From Sphingobacterium litopenaei (GTDB lineage: Bacteria; Bacteroidota; Bacteroidia; Sphingobacteriales; Sphingobacteriaceae): a DNA stretch of 64,000 nucleotides. The stretch is taken from the NCBI RefSeq assembly GCF_014692495.1, contig NZ_JACOIJ010000012.1:38979-102978 (forward strand), in the 5' to 3' direction. Positions 17,659 to 26,707 of this stretch are shown one piece after another. The notes beneath the pieces were generated by a model. The model did no database searches and had not been told where the DNA came from. It was given only the letters and a program-made list of their open reading frames with translations. Position numbers and translations under genes: made by a program. Numbering within the stretch: position 1 is the stretch's first letter; each line of letters opens with the position of its first letter.

Positions 17659-18672
17659 TTACCCACTCACATATTTCCCGTAAGGAATTTTCCGCAATAC
17701 ATAAATAATCCCAATCGAAGTAATTAAAGTCAGTAATGTGGCTAAAGGAATAACCCACAATGTACTCATGTGCTTTGAGAGGAATGGATGTATATAATTA
17801 AGTGGAAGGATATGTACTAAATAAATTCCGAAACTGTATTCGTCAATAATTTTTATCCATGTTGGGAGTTCAGACTCCTTATTCACTATTTTCTGGAACA
17901 AAATAAATAATAAACCAGCAGCAAGTGCTGTATTTGGAAATACGTAATAATACCAGTGCGGATTATATTTATTAGCCGATAAACTCCAAGTATACGTCAT
18001 ATATGCTGTAAATACGGATATAGCTATATAACCTATCAAAGGTATCCATTTACTCCAATTGAACGATTTAATAGATAAATAATACCCCAATACCAAATAG
18101 CCCAAGTATCCTGAAAAGAAAGTTAAATCAAATTTGGGAAAATTTGGATAGTAGAATTTATTCATTAGAATCATCGAAGCAAACCACAATACTAGAAAAA
18201 TTTCAATCTCCCGAATGCTGACTTGGGTAATGATTTTACGGAGATAAGGAATAGCTAAATACAAACCAATGATCATGTATAGATACCACAAATGCGCATT
18301 GGCACCATGTAAAATTTTGTCTTGAGCTATGCTCATAATCCTTTCTGTGGATAGGGCATTGAAATTTGTATATCGATAGAAATAATAAATCAGATATATT
18401 ATTGTCCAAAATAAAAATGGATACAGCAATTTGGTGATACGCTTTTTATAAAAAGACCAAGTGTCTTCGTCCTTGAGTAACAGCAATGCACCAGACAACA
18501 TCACAAAAATAGCAACAGAACAACGTGTTGCTGAATTAATCCAATTCGCATAGTTCCAATTAAAATCATCCGCATCAAAGCGATTCAAAAAACCTGTACT
18601 GGCATGAATCAATATGACAAATACTGTCGCAATGACACGTAAGTAGCTGATATAGTTGTTTTTTGTAGCCAT
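17659..18672 (-). CDS. Acyltransferase-3 family membrane O-acyltransferase
   Basis: The ATG at 18672 gives a 337-residue protein starting MATKNNYISYLRVIATVFVI. An upstream start would add 24 polar residues and is less likely. The early SYLRVIATVFVILIHASTGF holds the conserved Arg and the His expected for catalysis in acyltransferase-3 proteins. Ten or so membrane segments follow, and FGIYLVHILPLNYI is the conserved late motif. The family transfers acetyl or other acyl groups to cell-surface sugars. Neighbouring genes give no clue to the acceptor. Confidence 0.88.
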   Translation of the reverse strand: MATKNNYISYLRVIATVFVILIHASTGFLNRFDADDFNWNYANWINSATRCSVAIFVMLSGALLLLKDEDTWSFYKKRITKLLYPFLFWTIIYLIYYFYRYTNFNALSTERIMSIAQDKILHGANAHLWYLYMIIGLYLAIPYLRKIITQVSIREIEIFLVLWFASMILMNKFYYPNFPKFDLTFFSGYLGYLVLGYYLSIKSFNWSKWIPLIGYIAISVFTAYMTYTWSLSANKYNPHWYYYVFPNTALAAGLLFILFQKIVNKESELPTWIKIIDEYSFGIYLVHILPLNYIHPFLSKHMSTLWVIPLATLLTLITSIGIIYVLRKIPYGKYVSG

Positions 18673-18795
18673 TATGTAAAAATATCTATTATTGGAATAG
18701 GAATTGAACGTTTTGTTGTAATGCTGGGGAATAAATTTCCGCATAAAGCTTGAAAAATAAGTATATTAGAAGAGACAATTTTATTTATATAAAAA

Positions 18796-19572
18796 ATGGG
18801 TTTTGCGACAAAGAAAAGTAAACGATGGGAATTTGGACAACTAAAATGGACATTTTTGTCTATTTTATTGTTTGTTCCACCGATTCATCCGCTTGTGATG
18901 ATGTCGCAGGCCTCCAAAAGTAAGGTGCGTTCTTGGTATGCGCTTGCTTGGATATTGTTATTTATACAGTTTGGATTGTTTTACTCGTTCTACTACTTTG
19001 CTGGTGCCATGTCTTCGGGTATGTTGGCAACGGTATGTGGTTATATAGCTTCTTATATTGCGGGAAATGGCTTGTTGCTTAGTCAGTCGAAAGATTATTT
19101 GCAACGCATCGAATTATCGGAAGTAAGACAGTTGAGTTGGGTTAACAATATTGCGCATCAGCGCCGATTGGAATTGGCGCAGGCAGAAGTGGAAACGCCA
19201 CAATCTTTTGTTACAAAACTGATGTTTTATAAGAAGGAGATTCAAAATAGAAATTTGCAAGCTCATATTGAGAAGATTGTGCGGTTATTTCATCTGCTGG
19301 AACAACGTGATATTATGGAAGCCGAAAAATTCTTGGTAAGACACGGTACGGTTGTCAATGTTTTACGTGAATATTATGATTTACAACAAACACGATTAAA
19401 TAATGCTATAACCTTAGAGTCCAAAAATAAACTGGAAACTGTATTGGTACAAGCTTCATCCGCAATAGAGTTGGATGTTACGAATTTGATTAAATATCGT
19501 TTGCTGGACGTTTCGGCAGAGTCTGATGTCTATATTCAAACGCTTAAAAATAAAAAACTACTTAATGACTAA
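18796..19572 (+). CDS. XpaC-like membrane protein linked to TelA
   Basis: The 258-residue protein has two or three membrane segments in its first 100 residues (WTFLSILLFVPPIHPLVMM, WYALAWILLFIQFGLFYSF, VCGYIASYIAGNGLLL) and a helical cytoplasmic part after that. The C-terminal stretch, VVNVLREYYDLQQTRLNNAI then LIKYRLLDVSAESDVYIQTL, follows the spacing of XpaC proteins, where a YYL-type segment precedes a two-helix tail. XpaC genes usually sit next to telA, and here the telA homologue begins 3 bases later. The similarity is read by eye and is not strong, so the XpaC name is tentative. The function of the pair is poorly known. Confidence 0.55.
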   Translation: MGFATKKSKRWEFGQLKWTFLSILLFVPPIHPLVMMSQASKSKVRSWYALAWILLFIQFGLFYSFYYFAGAMSSGMLATVCGYIASYIAGNGLLLSQSKDYLQRIELSEVRQLSWVNNIAHQRRLELAQAEVETPQSFVTKLMFYKKEIQNRNLQAHIEKIVRLFHLLEQRDIMEAEKFLVRHGTVVNVLREYYDLQQTRLNNAITLESKNKLETVLVQASSAIELDVTNLIKYRLLDVSAESDVYIQTLKNKKLLND

Positions 19573-19575
19573 ACT

Positions 19576-20682
19576 ATGAGTACAATAGACTTGACAACTT
19601 ATGATGAAAATACACCGGGGAAAAGCTCTCAAGATATGCAAGTGAATTTTACACCTGAAGAGAAGGCTTTAATCCAACAATATAAAGACAAAATCAATCT
19701 GCAGTCGACCACTGATATTATTCAATTTGGTGTGGCCAGTCAAACAAAAGTTAGCAATTTTTCAAATGAAATATTGAAACAGGTACGTACAAAAGATATG
19801 GGTGGGGCGGAAGATATTTTGTTGAATCTGCGTACGGATATTAAGTCTTTTGATGAAAAATTAAATAAAAAGCCATTGATTCCTTTCTTCGACAACTTGA
19901 AGAAGAAGGTTCAGCGTCTGCGTACAGAATATGCTTCGGTTGAGAAAAATATTCATCAAATCGAATTAAAGTTAGAAGGCCATTACAAAAACCTTTTGAA
20001 GGATGTAAATATCTTCGATAAGCTTTTTCAAGAGAATCAAAATTACTTTAAAGAACTTTCTTTGCATATAGCAGCAGGAGAGGAGAAGCTACAGGAAGTA
20101 CATAATGTTACGTTGCCACAATTAAAACGAGAAGCGGAAGAATCTGGAGACCAACACAAAATTCAAGCGTACAAAGACATGGAACAACATGTGGTGCGTT
20201 TTGAGCGTAAAGTGCACGATTTGAAATTGACGCGTATGGTCGTATTGCAAACAGCGCCACAGATTCGCATGATTCAAAGCAACAGTTCATCCTTGATGGA
20301 GAAAATCCAATCCAGTATTGTGAATACTTTGCCCCTTTGGAAAAACCAAATGGTGTTGACATTGGGCATTGCGCATTCGCAACGTGCTTTGGAAGCTCAA
20401 AAAGCAGTTACAGATGCTACAAATGAATTACTTCGCAAAAATTCGGAAATGCTTAAGGAATCTACCATTAGTGTAGCTCGTGAAACCGAGCGTGGTATTG
20501 TCGATATTGAGACTATCAAAAAAGCAAACAACGATATTATCCAGACTATCGAACAGGTTATCCAAATTCAACGTGATGGTCGGGAAAAACGAAAAGTTGT
20601 CGAGCAAGAATTACTACAGTCCGAAAATGAATTGAAACAGCAATTGCTGAAATCTTCGGATGAGAATAGATTAATTAACTAG
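19576..20682 (+). CDS. TelA/KlaA-like toxic anion resistance protein
   Basis: The 368-residue protein is almost entirely helical with long coiled-coil stretches and no membrane segment. Family features are the opening region FGVASQTKVSNFSNEILKQV, MGGAEDILLNLRTDIKSFDE, and the late LLRKNSEMLKESTISVARET followed by GIVDIETIKKANNDIIQTIE. TelA was named for plasmid tellurite resistance, but chromosomal members may act in envelope stress. It lies 3 bases downstream of the XpaC-like gene and is followed by a strong terminator whose stem includes the stop codon. Confidence 0.9.
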   Translation: MSTIDLTTYDENTPGKSSQDMQVNFTPEEKALIQQYKDKINLQSTTDIIQFGVASQTKVSNFSNEILKQVRTKDMGGAEDILLNLRTDIKSFDEKLNKKPLIPFFDNLKKKVQRLRTEYASVEKNIHQIELKLEGHYKNLLKDVNIFDKLFQENQNYFKELSLHIAAGEEKLQEVHNVTLPQLKREAEESGDQHKIQAYKDMEQHVVRFERKVHDLKLTRMVVLQTAPQIRMIQSNSSSLMEKIQSSIVNTLPLWKNQMVLTLGIAHSQRALEAQKAVTDATNELLRKNSEMLKESTISVARETERGIVDIETIKKANNDIIQTIEQVIQIQRDGREKRKVVEQELLQSENELKQQLLKSSDENRLIN

Positions 20683-20715
20683 AAAGAGCCGCTTTTAGCG
20701 GCTCTTTCTAGTTAA
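20675..20715 (+). terminator. Strong terminator of the XpaC-like/TelA operon
   Basis: An 18-base perfect stem (20675-20692 with 20698-20715, core AGAAAGAGCCGC) closes a 5-base loop. The TAG stop of the telA-like gene lies within the left arm. Confidence 0.88.
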
Positions 20716-20744
20716 TACAAAGTTCTTTTCGCTTGTTTTTTGGA

Positions 20745-20805
20745 TATCTCCCTTCGGTCGATATGACGTTGTTAGGTTTTGTCATTCTTATGATAAGAGA
20801 AATCT
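20745..20805. repeat. Possible short dispersed intergenic repeat
   Basis: The sequence ATCTCCCTTCGGTCGATATG at 20745-20764 and GTCATTCTTATGATAAGAGA at 20781-20800 resembles the GTCATTCTGA...ATATGACG-type intergenic repeats common in Bacteroidota genomes. Only one copy is in this window, so the repeat nature is from general knowledge rather than shown here. Confidence 0.4.
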
Positions 20806-20807
20806 AA

Positions 20808-21758
20808 TTATTCCTCCACCAAAGAGATTTCATAAATATCAATTCTCTTGAAACTTTCGCCTTTTCCGTCTACAGTAACCTCTCTGTAAAGTTCGATATA
20901 AGTAGCAACTCCGTACAATGAATTGTATTGATAGGTATTATGTAAGTAAATGTCCATATTAAAACCTTTTAATTCATTTTCATCAATAGGTTTTTCTTTA
21001 TTTTCATATTTCTTGAAAAAATCAAATACTTTTTCCATAAAATCGCCTTCTATTGTTTTTTCTTCAATTAAAGAGAAGTAATTATTCTCTTCATCGTATT
21101 CATCACAGTATAATACACCATTCAGGGCAATAGGAGTATTCAGTAAAGGAGCTACCATCTCTTCTTCAAATGGAATAGTGTCTTGAATATTGAAAGATCC
21201 ACCTAAGGCAAAATGCAATGCTTGCACATCTTGGGCGTATGCAGAAATAAGTGTGGTAGGATCGATGGAACCTATAAACTCCTTTATAAATTCTAATGTT
21301 TTTTCATCATTCGTTTCTGCGCTTAGAATATTTAATAATGCTTCGAAGTCAGCCGAAATTTTTTCAGAAAGTATCACCTCATTGATAATGCGCTTAAATA
21401 TTCCTAATTCATCCGTCTCATAATCGAATTGAATGGTGGATAACTCTATAAGCTTTTGTTGTATACTTTCTTCTAAGTTACTCAACTGAGGTGTCGCAAA
21501 TACATCTAAAGTTCGATAATAGCTGATAATATAGTTTGAATCTGTAGAGTCTTTTACAGTAATTTTAAAATTGAAGGAATTTTCAGTAGTTTTTGCATCT
21601 TTAGTACTACTAGAATCAATTGAGGTTTTTAAGACTGAATAATTTAAAGTTTCTCCTTTTGGAATATAAGATATTAGATTGACGATTTTTGTACTATCGG
21701 TTTGTGCGTAACAAAAATTGAATAGTATTGTCGCAATAAGGAATAAGAGTCTTTTCAT
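20808..21758 (-). CDS. Exported protein of unknown function
   Basis: The 316-residue protein has a signal peptide (LFLIATILFNFCYAQ, cleavage near residue 19) and no membrane segment after it. The mature part is acidic, with alternating beta-like segments near the ends and a helical middle (about residues 115-190). I do not recognise a family. It is likely periplasmic or outer-membrane-associated. It shares strand with the downstream-lying fumC group but is separated from the next gene by a hairpin, so it is probably its own transcript. Confidence 0.75.
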   Translation of the reverse strand: MKRLLFLIATILFNFCYAQTDSTKIVNLISYIPKGETLNYSVLKTSIDSSSTKDAKTTENSFNFKITVKDSTDSNYIISYYRTLDVFATPQLSNLEESIQQKLIELSTIQFDYETDELGIFKRIINEVILSEKISADFEALLNILSAETNDEKTLEFIKEFIGSIDPTTLISAYAQDVQALHFALGGSFNIQDTIPFEEEMVAPLLNTPIALNGVLYCDEYDEENNYFSLIEEKTIEGDFMEKVFDFFKKYENKEKPIDENELKGFNMDIYLHNTYQYNSLYGVATYIELYREVTVDGKGESFKRIDIYEISLVEE

Positions 21759-21780
21759 ATTGGGTTAAAAATTTAAACTA

Positions 21781-21807
21781 AAAATGCCAATATTATTTGG
21801 CATTTTT
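21781..21807 (-). terminator. Hairpin between two minus-strand genes
   Basis: A perfect 10-base stem (AAAATGCCAA with TTGGCATTTT) closes a 6-base loop. On the minus strand its final arm ends in TTTT, consistent with a terminator for the lipoprotein gene that ends at 21818. Confidence 0.65.
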
Positions 21808-21817
21808 AATTTAAATT

Positions 21818-22351
21818 TTACATTTCCCAACGTTTTTTAGGTACGCAGGTAATATCTTGTGTTTTGCGGAGTGTAATAGGTTTGGAATCAAATTTATTCT
21901 GTAGAACAATGGTATCTGCTGAAACAGAAATTATCTTAAATCGAGGCAAATATTGTCCTTGCTTATAGCAGCCAGAACCTTTTTGTTTCCAATTCGCTTT
22001 GGTATAAATACCTTCAACAATAAGGCTGTCTCCACGTTGTACATAAACACCTTTACCGTATTCTTTCCAATTCCCATTTTTATAGCATGAATCAGGAATC
22101 GTTTTGGTTTTAGCGTGGACATTCATTACTGCATAAATTGAATCACATCGGAATGTGAATTCGTGTAAAGTATAAGATAAAAGTTGATCTTGATTGTCAA
22201 CACTATCTTGCACCCACACACCTTGCAATTCTTTCACGCCTTCAGTTTGCATATCCGATTGGCGCTGGCAAGATATTGTCAATAAAAACATACCTATCAG
22301 GATAGATAGGTATGTATTATAAAAATGATATGTTTTCGAAGTTTTAATCAC
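21818..22351 (-). CDS. Small lipoprotein downstream of fumC, probable GTG start
   Basis: The longer open frame runs into fumC, so a downstream start is needed. A GTG at 22351, 5 bases after the fumC stop, gives 177 residues with a good lipoprotein signal: a KTSKTYHFYNTY n-region and then LSILIGMFLLTISC. An ATG at 22291 would remove most of that signal. The mature part begins with a lipocalin-like ELQGVWVQDSVDN and is beta-rich, with GDSLIVEGIYTKANW and ADTIVLQNKF. Proteins like this appear to sit beside fumC in related genomes. Function is unknown. A hairpin with a T tract overlaps the signal-peptide codons. Confidence 0.65.
   Translation of the reverse strand: MIKTSKTYHFYNTYLSILIGMFLLTISCQRQSDMQTEGVKELQGVWVQDSVDNQDQLLSYTLHEFTFRCDSIYAVMNVHAKTKTIPDSCYKNGNWKEYGKGVYVQRGDSLIVEGIYTKANWKQKGSGCYKQGQYLPRFKIISVSADTIVLQNKFDSKPITLRKTQDITCVPKKRWEM
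22283..22315 (-). terminator. Hairpin with T tract inside the 5' end of the small lipoprotein gene
   Basis: The minus strand shows an 11-base perfect stem (ACATACCTATC with GATAGGTATGT), a 6-base loop and then TTTTT. It has terminator form just beyond fumC, but it lies over the signal-peptide codons of the next gene. It could terminate fumC transcription partly or control the lipoprotein gene. Confidence 0.55.
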
Positions 22352-22356
22352 TAAAC

Positions 22357-23754
22357 TTATTTTAAACTTCCAACCATATCTTCTGGTTTCACCCATTCGT
22401 CGAACTGTTCAGCAGTCACATAACCTAATGCAATAGCTGTTTCTTTCAACGTAGAGTTGTTTTTATGAGCTGTTTGCGCGATTTCAGCAGCTTTGTAGTA
22501 ACCAATTTTAGTGTTCAATGCTGTTACCAACATCAAAGAGTTATCTACTAATTCTTTGATACGCGCGTAATTTGGTTCGATACCAGAAGCACAGTGCTCT
22601 TCGAAAGATACACATGCATCACCGATTAAGCGTGCAGATTGTAAAAAGTTCGCAGCCATTACAGGTTTGAATACATTCAATTCGTAGTGACCTTGTGTAC
22701 CACCAATAGTGATAGCGACATCATTACCCATTACTTGTGCAGCAACCATTGTCAATGCTTCACATTGTGTAGGGTTAACTTTACCAGGCATGATAGAAGA
22801 ACCTGGTTCGTTTTCAGGAATTAAGATTTCGCCGATACCTGAACGTGGGCCTGAAGCTAACATACGGATGTCGTTAGCAATTTTGTTCAATGATACAGCC
22901 AATTGTTTCAATGCACCGTGTGTTTCCACGATAGCATCGTGAGAAGCTAAAGCTTCGAATTTATTTGGAGCAGTTACAAATGGAAGACCAGTAAATTCTG
23001 CAATATATTTAGCTACAGTAACATCGTAACCTTTTGGAGTGTTCAAACCTGTACCTACAGCAGTACCACCCAATGCAACTTCTGATAAATGTGCTAATGT
23101 ATTTTTAACGGCTTTGATACCGTAATTCAATTGTGCTACATAACCTGATAATTCTTGACCTAAAGTCAATGGAGTTGCGTCCATTAAGTGCGTACGACCG
23201 ATTTTTACAACGTTCATAAATTCTTGTGATTTACGTTGTAAAGTATCACGTAATTTTTCCACACCTGGAATAGTTACTTCAACTACAGCTTTGTAAGCAG
23301 CGATGTGCATGCCAGTAGGAAATGTATCGTTAGAAGATTGCGATTTATTTACATCGTCATTCGCTTTCAATACAGGTTCACCTTCGCCGATTTTACCACC
23401 AGCCAATACTTGCGCACGGTTAGCGATTACTTCGTTTACGTTCATGTTTGATTGCGTACCCGAACCTGTTTGCCAGATTACTAATGGGAATTCGCTATCC
23501 AATTTACCCGCTAAGATTTCGTCACAAACTGCAGCGATAGCATCACGTTTTTCGATAGGTAATACTCCTAATTCGTGGTTAGCATAAGCAGCAGCTTTTT
23601 TCAAATAAGCAAAACCTTCAATGATTTCTTTTGGCATGGAGCCTGAAGGTCCGATTTTAAAGTTATTACGTGAACGTTCAGTTTGTGCACCCCAGTATTT
23701 GTCTGCAGGTACTTGAACTTCACCCATTGTATCTTTTTCTATTCTGAATGACAT
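22357..23754 (-). CDS. fumC: Class II fumarate hydratase
   Basis: The 465-residue protein is a full-length class II fumarase. The catalytic histidine lies in [16 protein letters not shown] (H189), and the mobile-loop signature [10 protein letters not shown] is at residues 318-327 with the catalytic serine. The tetramer interconverts fumarate and malate in the TCA cycle without an iron-sulfur cluster. A TAACTTTG promoter box lies 28 bases before the ATG. Codon use is markedly cleaner than in the neighbours (for example repeated AAC, GGT, CGT), consistent with high expression. Confidence 0.98.
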   Translation of the reverse strand: MSFRIEKDTMGEVQVPADKYWGAQTERSRNNFKIGPSGSMPKEIIEGFAYLKKAAAYANHELGVLPIEKRDAIAAVCDEILAGKLDSEFPLVIWQTGSGTQSNMNVNEVIANRAQVLAGGKIGEGEPVLKANDDVNKSQSSNDTFPTGMHIAAYKAVVEVTIPGVEKLRDTLQRKSQEFMNVVKIGRTHLMDATPLTLGQELSGYVAQLNYGIKAVKNTLAHLSEVALGGTAVGTGLNTPKGYDVTVAKYIAEFTGLPFVTAPNKFEALASHDAIVETHGALKQLAVSLNKIANDIRMLASGPRSGIGEILIPENEPGSSIMPGKVNPTQCEALTMVAAQVMGNDVAITIGGTQGHYELNVFKPVMAANFLQSARLIGDACVSFEEHCASGIEPNYARIKELVDNSLMLVTALNTKIGYYKAAEIAQTAHKNNSTLKETAIALGYVTAEQFDEWVKPEDMVGSLK

Positions 23755-23782
23755 GATAGTAAAGTTTTGTTTTTATGTGTGA

Positions 23783-23790
23783 CAAAGTTA
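23783..23790 (-). promoter_or_regulatory. Candidate -7 box of the fumC promoter
   Basis: The minus strand reads TAACTTTG, matching TAnnTTTG, 28 bases before the fumC ATG. That leaves a leader of about 20 bases. Confidence 0.6.
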
Positions 23791-23892
23791 CTGAATTATA
23801 TATAGAATAGGAACTTTGATTATAGGAGCAAATGTCTGTTTTATTTCAAAAATTGTATATTTAAATGTTATATAAATCAAGAACTTTTTGCC

Positions 23893-24384
23893 ATGAAAAG
23901 ATTATTTAGCCCTTTTGTCCTATTTTCTCTACTTACTGTTATAAATTTTAATCTTTCCTGTGTTGGAGATAATACTTCGTCAGAAGAAGTGCAAGATTCC
24001 ATTGCAGACACCCCTGAATCGAAAGATAGAATTTCCAATTCTATTCTTTGGACCTATGATGCATTAGGTGATTCGATGGTTCAAAAGGAAGCTCCAGCCT
24101 CTCTGTCTCTAAAAGGAGTGTTAGATACGTTAAATACCCGTTATTCTACGGCTAATCTTCAGTTACAAAAGCACTCTGGTGATACTCTTTTTGTGAAAAT
24201 AGCAGATGTATCTTACTTACAGCAGCTAGGTTCTAGTGGTAATTATGGATTTATGGCTGAGATTGTTTACTCCTTGACAGAAATTCCTGATGTAAACTAT
24301 GTCTATCTAGATTTTCAAGAAGTAGATCATGCTACACCAGGACTTTATTCGCGTAAAGATTTCGATAATAAAATATCACAATAA
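23893..24384 (+). CDS. Small lipoprotein of unknown function
   Basis: The 163-residue protein has a lipoprotein signal with the acylated cysteine at residue 23 (NFNLSCVGDN). An acidic, serine-rich linker follows, then a compact domain of about 100 residues including APASLSLKGVLDTLNTRYST and YLQQLGSSGNYGFMAEIVYS. I do not recognise the family. It may resemble GerMN-like or other small envelope folds, but I cannot support that. Its stop directly abuts the stop of the convergent gene at 24385. Confidence 0.75.
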   Translation: MKRLFSPFVLFSLLTVINFNLSCVGDNTSSEEVQDSIADTPESKDRISNSILWTYDALGDSMVQKEAPASLSLKGVLDTLNTRYSTANLQLQKHSGDTLFVKIADVSYLQQLGSSGNYGFMAEIVYSLTEIPDVNYVYLDFQEVDHATPGLYSRKDFDNKISQ

Positions 24385-24954
24385 TTACAGGCCTAATCTT
24401 TTTTGTAAATGCTCTTCGATGTAATGAAACAATTGGCGTGGCTTTAGCGTTCGCCAAGGAATTTCATTCAGAAAACCTCCTAGATTGATGTAATAATCAA
24501 TGTTTTGAGATTGAAACTCTTCGAGTACGTGTTCGCGGAAATGTAAACCTGCTATCCATCCATCCTCAATATCTTGGAACCATTCTTCGTAGTAAGAGTC
24601 GTCAGAGCTATGAAAATTCAATACATTTTCGCCAATTAGAATGTATTTGGTAATGCCTTCTCCAATCATCATGTCTATAATCTCTCTTTTGAGCAGCATA
24701 ATGTCATTATAGATGGCATCATTCCATTCGCCTATCAGCTCAATTACAGCAAAACCTTTGTCATAATCCACAAATATTATTTTGAGGTATAATGTCTGTG
24801 AACCAAATTCGTCCCACTGTGGATGTAAGAGGTAATTATATACTTGTTTGTCAAATTCAAACTCATTATATACAGTACCGTAGAATGGCGACTTTTCATC
24901 ATCCGCTGCAATATAGTCATGTCTCCAATTGTAAAAAGGCTCTATCTCGTGCAT
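24385..24954 (-). CDS. Acidic cytoplasmic protein of unknown function
   Basis: The 189-residue protein has no signal peptide or membrane segment and is rich in Asp, Glu, Tyr and Trp. Recognisable stretches are IEPFYNWRHDYIAADDEKSP, KIIFVDYDKGFAVIELIGEW and LKPRQLFHYIEEHLQKRLGL. The alternating strand-helix order hints at an STAS- or thioredoxin-size alpha/beta domain, but I have no family match. It stands alone between two plus-strand genes. Confidence 0.75.
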   Translation of the reverse strand: MHEIEPFYNWRHDYIAADDEKSPFYGTVYNEFEFDKQVYNYLLHPQWDEFGSQTLYLKIIFVDYDKGFAVIELIGEWNDAIYNDIMLLKREIIDMMIGEGITKYILIGENVLNFHSSDDSYYEEWFQDIEDGWIAGLHFREHVLEEFQSQNIDYYINLGGFLNEIPWRTLKPRQLFHYIEEHLQKRLGL

Positions 24955-25066
24955 TATTTTTAATCTTATTCAAATATTAGTATTTATTTATTGATAATAA
25001 AGAATTTGGAATACAATTTGTTTTAATAAATATTGAAATATCCATACAATAAATTGAATTAACTCT

Positions 25067-25074
25067 TATTTTTG
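25067..25074 (+). promoter_or_regulatory. Candidate -7 box of the S41 protease gene
   Basis: TATTTTTG matches TAnnTTTG, 16 bases before the ATG at 25091. Confidence 0.5.
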
Positions 25075-25090
25075 CACACGCGCACATTTC

Positions 25091-26707
25091 ATGCAAAAAG
25101 GTACTGGAAGGAATCTGTTTGTAGCTGCGACATATGCTGCTACTCTTATTTTGGGTCTTATTCTGGGGCAAAATTACGTTGCACAGCAGAATAATAATCC
25201 GGGCGTATCCCTTGTACCCATTGGATTCTCCGACAATTCGTATAAAATACAACAAGTTCTTGATTTGCTAGCTAATTCTTATGTGGATAGCATAAATTTG
25301 GATTCTTTGCAAAATGGAGCTATCAATCATATTATTTCACACTTAGATCCCTATTCTTCTTATTTAGTTCCTAATGAAACCAAAAATCAAAATGAAGTGT
25401 TAGAAGGAACCTTTGAAGGAATAGGATTGGATTTTTTCAATTTAAATGACACGTTGCTTGTAGTAGGCTTGGTAAGCAATGGCCCTGCTGAAAAATCAGG
25501 TGTGAAAGTGGGAGATCGTATCATACGTATTGATACAACGTATGTATCCGGCAGAAATATAGGACAAAAAGTTGTAGATCGCTTGATGCGTGGAAAGAAA
25601 GGGTCTATTGTTAATTTGTACGTCAATAGAAACAATTCGTTGATGAATCAATTGATCAAAGTAAAACGTGATCAAATCAATGTTAGTTCTATAGATGCTT
25701 CTTATATTTTAGAACCTCAGGTTGGGTATATCAAGATTCGGAGGTTCGGATTGAAAACAGCCGATGAATTCAAAACCGCAATAACGGAATTGAAGAAGCA
25801 GGGGGCTACCAATTTGATTTTAGATTTAAGAGACAATGGAGGTGGATATTTTCACATTGCAATAAAGGTGGCGAGTGAATTTTTTGCGAATAAAAATTTA
25901 TTGGTGTACACCCAAGGTGCGCATGAAACGAAACGAGAATATTTTTCGGAAGGAAACGGAAGCTTTGCAAATGGCAAACTGGTTGTTCTTATCAATGAGT
26001 CTTCAGCGTCGGCCTCGGAAATTGTGGCTGGTGCTTTGCAAGATTGGGATAGAGCGACTATTGTAGGCCGCAGATCGTATGGCAAGGGAATTGTACAAGA
26101 ACAATTTGATTTCTTAGATGGTTCACGCATCAATTTAAGTATATCGCGTTATTATACTCCTTTGGGACGGTCGATTCAACGTAAATATACCGCTAACTGG
26201 TCAAATATGGTGGATTATGTATCCATGTATCGCGGTTTGTGGGCCTTGGATACTACCTACAATAGTAATGAGATTTTCAAAACATTGGCAGGTCGTGAAT
26301 TATTTAGTGGCGGTGGTATTAAACCTGATGTCACGATTAATATAGATTCTAATGCTACCAGCTTATTGTATCAAGAAATTATTAAGTCGAGTTATATCGA
26401 ACAATTCGTTTACGAGCGATTTACTAAAAAATTACCAGCTTATTCTATAGAAAATTTCCTGCAGGGCTATAGACTTCCATCAGAAGAGTATAATACTTTT
26501 ATTCAATATTTAAAACAACGCGGTGTGGCTATTAGCGACCGTAAAAAACAAGATTTGTTAAAACTTATTCAATCGGATATTGAGGCAATAGTTGGGCGGT
26601 ATTATTTTGGTAGAGAAGCGTATTTCAAAGTGAAAAATAGATACGACAATTATGTAGATATTGGACTTCAATTTCTACGGCCAATTCCTGCTCGAACGGC
26701 TTCTTAG
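25091..26707 (+). CDS. S41 family carboxy-terminal processing protease (CtpA-like)
   Basis: The 538-residue protein has an N-terminal signal or anchor (residues 9-30), a PDZ domain (about 100-185, including GIGLDFFNLNDTLLVVGLVS), and the S41 peptidase core. The catalytic set fits S307 in NESSASASEIV, K332 in SYGKGIVQ and Q336, with the same 25- and 4-residue spacings as in CtpB. The C-terminal 130 residues form a helical extension typical of Bacteroidota members. The enzyme trims or degrades periplasmic proteins. Its last four bases overlap the convergent EEP gene. Confidence 0.93.
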   Translation: MQKGTGRNLFVAATYAATLILGLILGQNYVAQQNNNPGVSLVPIGFSDNSYKIQQVLDLLANSYVDSINLDSLQNGAINHIISHLDPYSSYLVPNETKNQNEVLEGTFEGIGLDFFNLNDTLLVVGLVSNGPAEKSGVKVGDRIIRIDTTYVSGRNIGQKVVDRLMRGKKGSIVNLYVNRNNSLMNQLIKVKRDQINVSSIDASYILEPQVGYIKIRRFGLKTADEFKTAITELKKQGATNLILDLRDNGGGYFHIAIKVASEFFANKNLLVYTQGAHETKREYFSEGNGSFANGKLVVLINESSASASEIVAGALQDWDRATIVGRRSYGKGIVQEQFDFLDGSRINLSISRYYTPLGRSIQRKYTANWSNMVDYVSMYRGLWALDTTYNSNEIFKTLAGRELFSGGGIKPDVTINIDSNATSLLYQEIIKSSYIEQFVYERFTKKLPAYSIENFLQGYRLPSEEYNTFIQYLKQRGVAISDRKKQDLLKLIQSDIEAIVGRYYFGREAYFKVKNRYDNYVDIGLQFLRPIPARTAS

